Positions 8,332-16,547 of a DNA stretch of 44,337 nt are shown here, piece by piece (the first letter of the stretch is position 1; each line of letters begins with the position of its first letter). Location: NCBI GenBank assembly GCA_009840225.1, contig VXOE01000007.1:1-44337 (forward strand), in the 5' to 3' direction. Made by a program: the position numbers and the translations under genes. A model generated the notes under the pieces. It was not told the DNA's origin. It made no database searches and saw only the letters and a list, made by a program, of their open reading frames with translations. The stretch is from Caldilineaceae bacterium SB0662_bin_25 (GTDB lineage Bacteria > Chloroflexota > Anaerolineae > Caldilineales > Caldilineaceae).

Positions 8332-9597
8332 ATGGTCCGAATCGGCATTGTCGGATGCGGCCGCATCCTCAACGCACATCTGCAAGGTTACCGGCTCCTA
8401 CGAGAGGCCGGCTATGACGGTTTTCGCATCACGGCTCTGTGTGCCCGAAACGAGGACGATGCGCTCATGTTCCGCAAGCGCGGCGAAGGGCCGACACCGC
8501 GGGCGGCGGTGCTGGCGCCGGAGACGGGGGACCCGCTGGCGGCGCCCCACATCTATCTGGATGAGTTTCAGCCGGATACCGACGTTGCGGTCTTTACCGA
8601 CTACAGGGAAATGATAGCGGCCGGTGTGGTGGATGCGGTCAACGACTTCACGACGCTGTCGATGCATCACCAGATTGGTGCGGCCGCCTTCGATGCCTTC
8701 CTGCATCTGCTCGTGCAGAAGCCGCTGGCGATATCTGTGGCGGCGGGGCGCCTGATGGTAGACGGCGCCAAGGCTAAAGGCTTGACTCTGGGACTGTTCG
8801 AAAACGTGCGTCAGTCGGCCGGCACGCGAGCGGCGGCCTGGGCCATTGGCAATGGGCTGATCGGCGACCTTCAGCTGGCGCTGTTTGGCGGGATAGGCGG
8901 GCTGTGGTCCCCCGACAAGATCGTGGGTGAAACGGCCTGGCGTCACCGCAAGCTCGAGGGCGCGGGCGGGGGGGCGATAGACATTGGCGTGCATGTGATG
9001 CACATGGTGCGCTACGTCTGCGGCGAGGTGGCTGCGGTCAGCGGGACTGTCCGCACCTTTGAACCTGTGCGTTACTTGCACGGTGACCCGGCGGCGGGCC
9101 CAAGCGTCGAGGCCAACGTGGACGACACCTACCTTGCGACGGTCACTTGTGAAGGCGGGGCGCTGGCGCAGCTGATGTGGTCCTGGGGCGGCCATGGCGA
9201 AGAGACGCCGATCCCGGGGGCGCCGGTCTTCTATGGGAGCGAAGGGTGCATCAAGGGAGGTGAGATTATTCTTGACGATGGCAGCCGCCGCAACCTCCAG
9301 GAGGCGTTCTGGGCCGAAGCAGACCCGGAGCTGCTGGACGTCCAGTTTCCGCTGGTGGGGTCGAACGAAACGCGCCTTACCGACCCGTTCGCAATTCAGC
9401 AGTATGACTGGCTGGAGGCCATCGGCCGGGGAGGCCAGCCTGAGACGGACGGTGAGGAGGGCCTGCGGGACCTGGCGGCCGCGTTCGGGATGATCGAATC
9501 GTCCCAACTGGGGCGGACCGTGTCGATGGAGGAGTTGCTGTCGGGTGAGGTGTCTGGTTACCAGCGCGAGATTGATGACCACTTCGGTCTTGGCTAG
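8332..9597 (+). CDS. Gfo/Idh/MocA family oxidoreductase
   Basis: NAD(P)-dependent sugar-type dehydrogenase of 421 residues. The N-terminal Rossmann fold starts with IGIVGCGRILNAH (GxGxxxxxH). The catalytic-loop motif reads QKP (about residues 124-126) instead of the usual EKP. The C-terminal alpha/beta domain contains GGGAIDIGVHVMHMVRY, the typical substrate-binding GG...D.G.H element. At 421 residues it is longer than the usual 330-390 because of insertions around residues 40-80 and near the C-terminus. Such enzymes oxidise or epimerise sugars, inositols or amino sugars. It is positioned downstream of the sulfatase-like pair, the isomerase and a PhyH oxygenase, which suggests a shared carbohydrate-related route. 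The substrate is unknown. Confidence 0.9.
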   Translation: MVRIGIVGCGRILNAHLQGYRLLREAGYDGFRITALCARNEDDALMFRKRGEGPTPRAAVLAPETGDPLAAPHIYLDEFQPDTDVAVFTDYREMIAAGVVDAVNDFTTLSMHHQIGAAAFDAFLHLLVQKPLAISVAAGRLMVDGAKAKGLTLGLFENVRQSAGTRAAAWAIGNGLIGDLQLALFGGIGGLWSPDKIVGETAWRHRKLEGAGGGAIDIGVHVMHMVRYVCGEVAAVSGTVRTFEPVRYLHGDPAAGPSVEANVDDTYLATVTCEGGALAQLMWSWGGHGEETPIPGAPVFYGSEGCIKGGEIILDDGSRRNLQEAFWAEADPELLDVQFPLVGSNETRLTDPFAIQQYDWLEAIGRGGQPETDGEEGLRDLAAAFGMIESSQLGRTVSMEELLSGEVSGYQREIDDHFGLG

Positions 9598-9630
9598 AGT
9601 GCAGAGCCTTGATATGAAGGTGAGGGGCAA

Positions 9631-9870
9631 GTGAAGACCAGCGCCCTCTATGTGAGAATCGTGGAATGGTCAGAAGAAGACAACTGCTACGTCGGCAGTT
9701 GTCCGGGCCTATTCTATGGGGGATGCCATGGAGAAGACGAAGAGGCGGTTTTCGCTGAACTTTGCCGTATTGTAGAGGAGACAGTTGCACTCCCCACTGA
9801 GGTAGGCAAGCCATTGCCGTCCCCAACTGCGGGTAAGGACTACGCAGACAGAATGCAGGAAACTGCCTGA
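9631..9870 (+). CDS. HicB-like small protein (orphan)
   Basis: A 79-residue protein resembling the partial RNase-H-like fold of HicB antitoxins. It opens with a beta strand, then EWSEEDNCYVGSCPGL (about 12-27), the usual 'E.DEDG.YVA.CP.L' pattern, followed by a Gly-rich turn and a helix rich in Glu. The start is GTG at 9631, picked because GAGGGG (9622-9627) lies 3 bases before it. No HicA toxin gene (small dsRBD-like protein) and no C-terminal DNA-binding extension are visible, so a working toxin-antitoxin pair is not supported. It may be a solitary HicB-fold protein. It lies 33 bases after one Gfo/Idh gene and 88 before another. Confidence 0.7.
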   Translation: MKTSALYVRIVEWSEEDNCYVGSCPGLFYGGCHGEDEEAVFAELCRIVEETVALPTEVGKPLPSPTAGKDYADRMQETA

Positions 9871-9958
9871 AAGAGTGTAGCGGCGCTGATCGTCATTTCC
9901 GATTGGATAGAATGAGTATCCGGAACTATTTGCAGAGAATTCAAGAAGAGAGAAATCC

Positions 9959-10972
9959 ATGAAACGTGTCGGGATCGTCGGAGCAGGTGGGATATCAAGA
10001 ACGCACGCTGACCGCTGGAATCAGATGCCGGGAATCAAACTGGTCGGATTCTATGACATTGTAAAGGATGCCGCCAGGGCAGCTGTACAGAGATCCGGGG
10101 GCCGAGTCTTCAGGAGTATGCATGAGCTGCTCGATTCCGTTGACTACGTTGACGTGTGTACGCCTGGGACGGCACACGTTGAGCCAGTCATTGCGGCGCT
10201 GGAGGCAGGGCACCCGACGGTATGCGAAAAACCGCTAGCCAATAGCATTTTTGACTGCGGGCGTATTCTTGATACCGCCGAGCGCACGGGTACGCCGCTC
10301 TTTATTGCAATGGTGGTCCGGTTTTTCCCTCAGTTTGCCAAAGCCAAGCAGGTGTTGGACAGCGGGGCGATCGGCGCGCCCGGAGTAATCCGCACTGTAC
10401 GCAGCGGAAGTTTCCCAGACGCGGGGTCGGCCTGGCGCAAGGGTCTTGCGATAACCAGCTACTACGGCGATTTTGCGCAGAGCGGGGGCGTACTCTTGGA
10501 CCTCTGTATTCACGACATCGACTACCAGCGCTGGTGTTTCGGAGAAGTCGAGCGTGTCTTCGCGCGGGGAATGATGTACGCCGGTAAGGAGCCGAAGGAC
10601 CACGCGCTGATTACGCTGCGCTTTGCAAACGGGGCTGTCGGCCACATTGAGGGAAGCTGGTCTTACCCCCGCGGGCGCTTTGCGACCCGCATCGAAATCG
10701 CCGGCACAGGCGGGATCATTGAGTGGGACTCGCGGACGCGGCCGCCGGTGGAAGTGGCCTTGGAGCAGGAGGACGGTAGCCTAGCGTCGTCAGGAAGTTC
10801 GCCGACGGCGCCCCAACATGACCCTTACTACGCTGAACTGGCACACTTTGTGCGCTGCGCCGAGGCGAAAGAACCGTTCCTGGTCACACCCCATGACGGG
10901 ATGATGGCGGTGAGAATCGCACGGGCTGCAATCGACAGCCTGCAGTCAGGAAAACCGCAGTATATAAGGTAG
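9959..10972 (+). CDS. Gfo/Idh/MocA family oxidoreductase
   Basis: Standard-length (337 residues) NAD(P)-dependent dehydrogenase. The N-terminal nucleotide-binding motif is VGIVGAGGISRTHADRW (residues 4-20). The catalytic-loop motif VCEKPLANS is near residue 90 and carries the conserved Lys. The C-terminal domain has GGVLLDLCIHDIDYQRW near residue 178, containing the substrate-binding D...H. All key residues of the family are present, so it should be active on a sugar or polyol. AGAGAGAAA before ATG 9959 is a plausible ribosome-binding site. It is the second of three Gfo/Idh genes within about 4 kb on the same strand. Confidence 0.92.
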   Translation: MKRVGIVGAGGISRTHADRWNQMPGIKLVGFYDIVKDAARAAVQRSGGRVFRSMHELLDSVDYVDVCTPGTAHVEPVIAALEAGHPTVCEKPLANSIFDCGRILDTAERTGTPLFIAMVVRFFPQFAKAKQVLDSGAIGAPGVIRTVRSGSFPDAGSAWRKGLAITSYYGDFAQSGGVLLDLCIHDIDYQRWCFGEVERVFARGMMYAGKEPKDHALITLRFANGAVGHIEGSWSYPRGRFATRIEIAGTGGIIEWDSRTRPPVEVALEQEDGSLASSGSSPTAPQHDPYYAELAHFVRCAEAKEPFLVTPHDGMMAVRIARAAIDSLQSGKPQYIR

Positions 10973-11104
10973 CACAGTTCAATCAGTGGTCTTTGCAGTG
11001 GGTCCCATTCCGTTTGAGTGTTGCAACAGCCTGCAAGTCGACATGGGCCTGGATCTACTGCCGCAGCGATATAGTCCAATCCAGAGTAAGAGGAAAACGA
11101 TTAG

Positions 11105-12094
11105 ATGTCAGACATTCGAATCGGCATGCTCAGCTTTGCCCACATACATGCGGTTAGCTACGTTCACTTCCTTTCTCAGATGGAGGGCGTAGCAATTGCA
11201 GGGATCTACGACGATGACTATGACCGGGGAGGCCGATTTGCCGCTCAGTATGACGTGCCCTATTTCAGGCGGGTAGAGGGTTTGTTGGACCAGGAGTTGG
11301 ACGGAGTGATCATCTGTTCAGAAAATGCGCATCATGCGCCACTGGTTCTGCAGTCTGCCGGTCGAGTTGACGGTATCCTTTGCGAAAAGCCCATTGCCAC
11401 AACGGTGGAAGATGGGCTGGAGATGATTGAGCGCTGCCGGGAGACAGACACGAAACTGCAGATCGCCTTTCCGATGCGTTTCGCACCGCCGGTAATGGAG
11501 TTGAAGCAGCAGTTGGACTCGGGGGTCTTGGGTGAGATTTACAGCGTCAAGAGTACCAATCATGGCTCTATGCCTGGCCGCTGGTTTGTCGACCGCAAAC
11601 TGGCTGGCGGGGGCGCGGTGATTGATCACACTGTGCACGTAGTCGACCTGCTGCGCTGGTTCTGGGACACGGAGGTGGAGGAGGTCTACGCCGAGGTCGG
11701 CGACGAACTGCTGCATCCAGGGCTCGGAATCGACGATGCAGGACTGCTGAGTTTCCAGCTAAAGAATGGCGTCTTTGGAACACTGGACACGAGCTGGTCG
11801 CGGCCGGAGAGCTATCCGACCTGGGGGGACGTGAAGCTGGATGTCCTCGGGGAGAATGGATTGATCAGTGTCGACGCTTTCGAACAGAACTTACAGGTGA
11901 GTTCGGAGGAAGAGGGCAAGACTTCCTGGGTCAATTGGGGCAGCAGCGGCGACGAGGGACTGGTGGCAGATTTTGTTGACATGATCCGCGAGGACCGGGA
12001 GCCTTCTGTAAGCGGCGAGGACGGACTGCGAGCATTGGAAGTTGCGCTGGCCGCCTATGAGTCGGCGAGGCGGGCCGAGCCTATATTGTTGTGA
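11105..12094 (+). CDS. Gfo/Idh/MocA family protein with atypical Rossmann motif
   Basis: A 329-residue Gfo/Idh/MocA homologue. The C-terminal domain (GGGAVIDHTVHVVDLLRWF near residue 161) and the catalytic motif LCEKPIATT (near 94) are typical. The usual N-terminal GxGxxG nucleotide loop is replaced by IGMLSFAHIHAVSY (residues 6-19), with no glycine triplet. Either the cofactor is bound differently, as in some family branches, or this is a non-classical member. AAGAGGAAAACG upstream of ATG 11105 supports the start. It is followed by an exonuclease-Nudix pair that appears unrelated to sugar metabolism. Confidence 0.88.
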   Translation: MSDIRIGMLSFAHIHAVSYVHFLSQMEGVAIAGIYDDDYDRGGRFAAQYDVPYFRRVEGLLDQELDGVIICSENAHHAPLVLQSAGRVDGILCEKPIATTVEDGLEMIERCRETDTKLQIAFPMRFAPPVMELKQQLDSGVLGEIYSVKSTNHGSMPGRWFVDRKLAGGGAVIDHTVHVVDLLRWFWDTEVEEVYAEVGDELLHPGLGIDDAGLLSFQLKNGVFGTLDTSWSRPESYPTWGDVKLDVLGENGLISVDAFEQNLQVSSEEEGKTSWVNWGSSGDEGLVADFVDMIREDREPSVSGEDGLRALEVALAAYESARRAEPILL

Positions 12095-12192
12095 TGGACG
12101 AAGAGTTGATACTTGCTTCCTGTCCAACTGAGCGCTGAGGAATATACCGTTCGACATTTTTCCTAAGAAGGCACATAACTCTCAGATGACAT

Positions 12193-12756
12193 ATGAGTCA
12201 AAAAACTGTCTTAAGTGCACGCAGAATTCTCCTTAGTGGGCCCCTCTTTTTCGACACTGAGACTACGGGTCTGGACAGATTCGCTGAGATCGTCGAGATC
12301 GGTGTTGTGGATGCGGCCGGCCAGTCAGTGCTTGATACTCTGGTGCGTCCGAAGCGACGCATACCCGCCGACGCTACATCGGTACATGGTATCACCAACG
12401 ATATGGTGCTGGACGCCCCAACGTGGCCGGAGATCTGGCCAGAGGTGAAGCGTCTCTTTGCCGACCGACGAGTGGGCACATTCAATGCCGAATTTGATCT
12501 TCGCATGATGCGGCAGTCGCATGAGCAGCGTGATCTGCCATGGGAGGAGATGGGCGGGAGGGCCTTCTGCGTGATGAAGATGTACGCCCGATACTATGGT
12601 GAACTTGTGGGTGTCGGCAAAATGAAATGGCAGAGTCTGCAGAGGGCCGGTCAGCAGTGCGGCATCCCCTTGCCCAACAGTCACAGAGCAGTGGACGATG
12701 CCAGGCTGACAAGCGCCGTATTCCGGCACATGGCGGGGCGTGCAGATTCTCCATGA
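12193..12756 (+). CDS. DEDDh 3'-5' exonuclease (DnaQ/PolC-epsilon-like)
   Basis: A 187-residue exonuclease of the DnaQ-like RNase-T/epsilon superfamily. Exo I is FFDTETTGL with D21 and E23. Exo II is TFNAEFDLRMM with D102. Exo III is SHRAVDDARLT with H164 and D169, giving a complete DEDDh catalytic set that binds two metal ions. No BRCT, GIY-YIG or helicase domain is attached, so it is a stand-alone proofreading- or oligonucleotide-degrading-type enzyme. Its stop codon overlaps the start of the downstream Nudix gene (ATGA), showing translational coupling. The best start is ATG 12193. The ribosome-binding site is weak. Confidence 0.9.
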   Translation: MSQKTVLSARRILLSGPLFFDTETTGLDRFAEIVEIGVVDAAGQSVLDTLVRPKRRIPADATSVHGITNDMVLDAPTWPEIWPEVKRLFADRRVGTFNAEFDLRMMRQSHEQRDLPWEEMGGRAFCVMKMYARYYGELVGVGKMKWQSLQRAGQQCGIPLPNSHRAVDDARLTSAVFRHMAGRADSP

Positions 12757-13340
12757 CCTGGAGAAGCCTACCCTCAAAAGGAAAGACAGTCGACCAGAAG
12801 TTGAAGGCGTTCCTTCGAGGGAGAACGCAGTTGGCTGAAGAACGCCTGGACTGGTCGAGTGGAGGTAGGGAGTTCGTACAGACTCGAACTACCTACGCGC
12901 TGACCCCTTCGGATTCACCGCCGTTGAGCCTTGTAACGTCCGTCAGGGCTATTCTGATGCGAGGCCCGCAGGTCATGGTAATGCGAGATCCTGACGGGGA
13001 GCATGTGGTGCCCGGGGGACGTCTGGATGAAGGTGAAGGGCTGCTAGAAGCCTTGAGGCGGGAACTGTTGGAGGAGACAGGCTGGAGTGTTCTGGGGGAA
13101 CCAGAGCTCATTGGTCTGTTTCACTTCCATATCCACACACCAAAGCCGGCAGGCCACCGCTACCCCTATCCGGAATTCCTTCAGATGCTTTACAGGGCGG
13201 AGGCTGAGGACTATTTCCCGGAGGCTATGGAAGTAGACGGATTCGAGGTGGGCGCCGAGTTCCGGGCAATTTCGGAGGTTCGGCGGCTGACTCTTTCTCA
13301 GGGTGAGGCCGCGCTTCTCCAAGTCTTGTTGGAAACTTAG
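12753..13340 (+). CDS. Nudix hydrolase
   Basis: A 195-residue protein with a perfect Nudix box (G-x5-E-x7-R-E-x2-E-E-x-G) at residues 89-110. It predicts Mg2+-dependent hydrolysis of a nucleoside-diphosphate-linked compound. An N-terminal segment of about 60 residues, Arg/Gln-rich, precedes the fold. ATG 12753 overlaps the exonuclease stop by four bases and is preferred over a longer in-frame start inside the exonuclease gene. The coupling to an exonuclease suggests a nucleotide-pool or RNA/DNA-end clean-up role. This is inference, since Nudix substrates cannot be predicted from the box. Confidence 0.92.
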   Translation: MTWRSLPSKGKTVDQKLKAFLRGRTQLAEERLDWSSGGREFVQTRTTYALTPSDSPPLSLVTSVRAILMRGPQVMVMRDPDGEHVVPGGRLDEGEGLLEALRRELLEETGWSVLGEPELIGLFHFHIHTPKPAGHRYPYPEFLQMLYRAEAEDYFPEAMEVDGFEVGAEFRAISEVRRLTLSQGEAALLQVLLET

Positions 13341-13661
13341 ACAAGTACCCGTTGACAAGAGTTCTGTTTCGCTCCGGTCAAGCCCGCCCGAGTCCTTCAA
13401 CAGCGACCGGAACGTAATCCTGGGTAGGGAGAAGCGAATCCAGAATCGCGTGACATACCCGAGTTAGTTCAAACCGCCGGATCTCCCCTGGCAGCAATTC
13501 GGTCCGTCTTCCCACTACCCTGGAAAATTGAATTCAGGAAGTTGCCGGCGCCCAGTCATGCTTGGGCAGAGCGCCGGCATTGATATCCTTCGAGGCTTTT
13601 CCGGCGCTTAAGGTGCGTATCAGGCGCCTCTGCAGGAAAACCAATGAAAGGAAGGAGTTGG
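13341..13661. other. Convergent intergenic region
   Basis: A 321-base gap between the convergent Nudix and ABC permease genes. It holds one GC-rich hairpin (listed separately). No gene with recognisable protein features is present. A plus-strand frame from 13562 runs into the permease gene and is judged spurious. Confidence 0.5.
13544..13578. terminator. GC-rich hairpin, possible terminator without T-run
   Basis: Arms GCCGGCGC (13544-13551) and GCGCCGGC (13571-13578) form an 8-bp perfect stem with a 19-base loop, inside which GCCCA/TGGGC can make an alternative inner stem. It lies between convergent genes, where a bidirectional terminator is expected. No T-run follows on either strand, so intrinsic termination is uncertain. 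Confidence 0.35.
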
Positions 13662-14456
13662 TTATTGCCTCGAAACGCGCCTTGTTAGCGCGAGAAGAGC
13701 CATCGTCAAGCTTACGGCAACAACCGCTGAAACGGACAGAACCCCCTTCAATATCTCATCAATCTCCCAACCCACCAGAATGATCGAGCGCAACGAGCCT
13801 AGCAGATAGGTCACGGGATTGTACTGTGCGACAGTCGCCATCCAGCCGGACATTGCCTCAAGGGGTATGAACATTGGTGTGAGAAACATCAGTGGCAGAA
13901 AGATCATGAAACTGGAGCTGACAGCCGCTGCGTTGGCTGTTTTCAGGGCGATTGCGTATGAGAAGCCTGCGAAACCGAGGCCCCAATAGGCTGCCAGTGC
14001 TACAAAAACGACGATTCCCGTAAGGCCAGTCTCGAATCGTACCCCCACGGCGTATCCCAGAACCAAGACTGGTACTGTAAGAGCCAACACCAGAGCAATG
14101 TCAGCGACCATAAGTCCGAGAAGTAGCGCCAGACGTCGGACCGGGGTCATCATCAGTCGGTCAAAGTAGCCGCTGCGGACGTCCTCAACCAGTGTTAACG
14201 CCCTTGAAAGAGGTCCCGTGACTGCCATAATGATGGCGACCGGAAGTTGGAATGCCTTGTAGTCAAAGTCGCCGCTCGCTTCCACGAAATTCTGAAGGGC
14301 ACCTGTGTTCACAGCAAAAAAGAAAAGAGGGATAATGAACCCCGGAATCACGGATTCCGGGTCCCTCAGGACAGATCGGAGGGCCCGCCGAGATATTGCG
14401 AAGACATCGCTCACGAAACCACCATTCCGCGCTTGAACTTTGGTTGATCCTATCAT
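13662..14456 (-). CDS. ABC-2 type transporter permease
   Basis: Integral membrane protein of 264 residues with about six hydrophobic helices. It starts with a cytoplasmic segment containing RRALRSVLRDPESVIPGF, characteristic of the DrrB/NodJ-like ABC-2 permease family. It would form the channel for the ATPase encoded 2 bases upstream (14459-15433). Such pairs export drugs, lipids or polysaccharide precursors. ATG 14456 lies two bases past the ATPase stop, so translation is likely coupled. The substrate is unknown. Confidence 0.92.
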   Translation of the reverse strand: MIGSTKVQARNGGFVSDVFAISRRALRSVLRDPESVIPGFIIPLFFFAVNTGALQNFVEASGDFDYKAFQLPVAIIMAVTGPLSRALTLVEDVRSGYFDRLMMTPVRRLALLLGLMVADIALVLALTVPVLVLGYAVGVRFETGLTGIVVFVALAAYWGLGFAGFSYAIALKTANAAAVSSSFMIFLPLMFLTPMFIPLEAMSGWMATVAQYNPVTYLLGSLRSIILVGWEIDEILKGVLSVSAVVAVSLTMALLALTRRVSRQ

Positions 14457-14458
14457 TC

Positions 14459-15433
14459 TTATGGGACCTCTTTTATTGCGATGCCGGCGTCCACTTGAAG
14501 GCGGGCACCGGTGTAGTGAAGGAAAACGTCGTCCAATGTAGCTGTGCGCAGGACAATGTCCTCTACAAGAGCGCCGTATTGGTCCAGCGCAATTGCGACA
14601 GGGCCGATGACCTTGGAACCTTGGTGAACGCTCAAGGTGATTTCATTCCCGGACACTTCGACGCTCTCGACGCCACGTACCTGCCTGCAATTTTCAGCCG
14701 GCCCGCTCGTTTGGCCGTTAATTTTGGCGACGATTATGTCGGTACCGACAGAGCGTTTCAGTTCGGAGGGGGATCCCTCGGCAACGATTCGCCCCTGGCT
14801 GATTATGCCAACACGTTGAGCAAGATAATCAGCCTCTTCCAGATACTGTGTAGTCATGAAGATCGTGACTCCCTTCTCCTCGTTTACACGGCGTACCTCG
14901 TCCCAAAGTTCAACTCGGCTGATAGGATCCAAGCCAGTCGTGGGTTCGTCGAGAAACAGAATCTGAGGTTCGTGAATCATAGCAACTGCCAGATCGAGTT
15001 TTCGTTTCATTCCACCGGAGTAGGTGCCAATCAACCTGTCTAAGGACTCCTCGATGGTCAGCAGGCGAGCGAGGTAGTCGATCCGCTTGTTAGTGACGGG
15101 TCCACATAACCCGTAAAGACGCGACTGAAGTTCCAAAAGCTCTCGCCCTGTCTGCTTGTCGTCGAGAGCCGCTTCCTGGAGGGCCGCGCCGATCTTCAGT
15201 CTGACGGCTGTAGGTTCCGTGACTACGTCATGGCCTGCCACCCGAGCGGACCCACTTGTAGGCAGCAGCAGCGTGGTCAGCATTCTGACTACTGAAGACT
15301 TTCCCGCCCCGTTAGGACCAAGAAATCCGTAGATTTCGCCGCTGGGAATCGATAGGTTGACAGATTTGACTGCTTTGACGGCACCGAAACTGCGTGAGAG
15401 AGAGACGGCTACAACTGCATCTTCACCCTTCAT
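14459..15433 (-). CDS. ABC transporter ATP-binding protein (DrrA-like)
   Basis: A 324-residue ATPase that powers the adjacent ABC-2 permease. The Walker A motif GPNGAGKSS is near residue 38. The ABC signature YSGGMKRKLDLA is near 138, and Walker B ILFLDEPTTGLDP near 158. It has the C-terminal extension of about 100 residues typical of daunorubicin-resistance-type ATPases. The start ATG overlaps the stop of the upstream protease gene as ATGA, so the protease, ATPase and permease are translationally linked. Export of a hydrophobic compound is the general role of the family. The cargo cannot be specified. Confidence 0.94.
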   Translation of the reverse strand: MKGEDAVVAVSLSRSFGAVKAVKSVNLSIPSGEIYGFLGPNGAGKSSVVRMLTTLLLPTSGSARVAGHDVVTEPTAVRLKIGAALQEAALDDKQTGRELLELQSRLYGLCGPVTNKRIDYLARLLTIEESLDRLIGTYSGGMKRKLDLAVAMIHEPQILFLDEPTTGLDPISRVELWDEVRRVNEEKGVTIFMTTQYLEEADYLAQRVGIISQGRIVAEGSPSELKRSVGTDIIVAKINGQTSGPAENCRQVRGVESVEVSGNEITLSVHQGSKVIGPVAIALDQYGALVEDIVLRTATLDDVFLHYTGARLQVDAGIAIKEVP

Positions 15434-16338
15434 TGTCTTGTTCGCTCCCCTCCCATAGCGACCTCGACCGTTACCAATTGCAGATCGCCGCCGCGAACAA
15501 TTCGCAGATTTGCTTCTTCGCCTGTCAGATCGCTTCGCAGTACGACCGCAAGTTCGTCGGGGCTAAAGATTGGTTTGTCGTTAAAATTGACGAGAATGTC
15601 ACCCACGACCAGGCCTCCCCGTTCAGCAGGGCTGTCAGGGGTAACGGAGTTGAAAAGTACTCCCGTCTCCTGACCCAGTTCACTTCTCAGGGCAGGGGGC
15701 AATTGAACGGTCTGCACGCCCACGCCCAGGTAGCCTCGACGTACTGAGCCATGTTTCAGTATGGCTTCGACCGCCGGCTCGACGGTGGTGCGGGTCAGAG
15801 CGATGCCGCCATCCCGACTCAGAGCAGATGTCGCCAGACCGACGACGCGCCCGGCTGCGTCGACAGTGGGGCCGCCGGAAAAGCCTGGGTACATAACCAG
15901 GTCGGTGCGCACGTAATGGCTGATCCGAGCTCCGCCGTGTAGGCGCCAATTCTCACCCAAGGCACTGAGAATGCCCAGGGAAGCCTGGATAGTTGTGCCC
16001 GGCCGGCCGAGGGCGAACACCATGGCGCCTACGCGCAACTCGTCTTCGGGTGCCCATGGGGAGGCAGCAAGGCCGTCGCGGTCGATGCGTAACACCGCCA
16101 GATCAATGGCAGGATCGCGTCCAATCAGGGTCGCATTCAGTCGGTCGCCGTCGGGCAGGGCGACTTTCACATCTTCAGTCCTGACAACGTGGTTAGCGGT
16201 AACGATAACACCTTCAGCTGACCAGACGAGTCCACTTGCGGGAATCCGGCGGCGGCCGTTTACCTGCACCACACCTTGCCCAGCAGATTCGACTACGGCC
16301 GCCATTGCATCAGCCATGGCCCTTAACTCTTTTGTCAT
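15430..16338 (-). CDS. S1C (HtrA/DegP-like) serine protease with PDZ domain, no signal peptide
   Basis: A trypsin-fold protease of 302 residues. The catalytic triad is visible as His50 (VTANHVV), Asp79 (PAIDLAVL) and Ser154 in GFSGGP, with Phe where GNSGGP is usual. A single PDZ domain spans about residues 200-300 (RRGYLGVGVQ to the C-terminus). Unlike most HtrA proteins it begins directly with MTKELRAMADAM and has no signal peptide or membrane anchor, so a cytoplasmic location is predicted. ATG 16338 is chosen because GGAGAAG lies just upstream. An in-frame earlier start at 16380 lacks a site and adds unrelated sequence. Its stop overlaps the ABC ATPase start. Confidence 0.92.
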   Translation of the reverse strand: MTKELRAMADAMAAVVESAGQGVVQVNGRRRIPASGLVWSAEGVIVTANHVVRTEDVKVALPDGDRLNATLIGRDPAIDLAVLRIDRDGLAASPWAPEDELRVGAMVFALGRPGTTIQASLGILSALGENWRLHGGARISHYVRTDLVMYPGFSGGPTVDAAGRVVGLATSALSRDGGIALTRTTVEPAVEAILKHGSVRRGYLGVGVQTVQLPPALRSELGQETGVLFNSVTPDSPAERGGLVVGDILVNFNDKPIFSPDELAVVLRSDLTGEEANLRIVRGGDLQLVTVEVAMGGERTRQ

Positions 16339-16547
16339 ATTTCTTCTCCATTGAGAACCTTCTTCTGAAAGGCGAAGCACCGTGAACAGTTTGTAAATCG
16401 TACATTCTCAATAATAGCGCGGAGTCACCTTCATTTCATCCGCAGATCTGACTGGTTTATCCCGTCAGTTCGGGTGGGTAGGAGGTACCAGGCGCTGCTT
16501 GCCGGGTGCAGGCAGAGAGCCAGGGTCGATTTGAGCAGTTGCGGCGG

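Noticed and set aside
8398-9630. Minus-strand open frame (410 codons) opposite a Gfo/Idh gene
   Set aside because: It is a shadow of the Gfo/Idh gene, with no motif of its own.
13562-13783. Plus-strand 73-codon frame running into the ABC permease gene
   Set aside because: It overlaps the well-defined permease antisense and has no protein signature.
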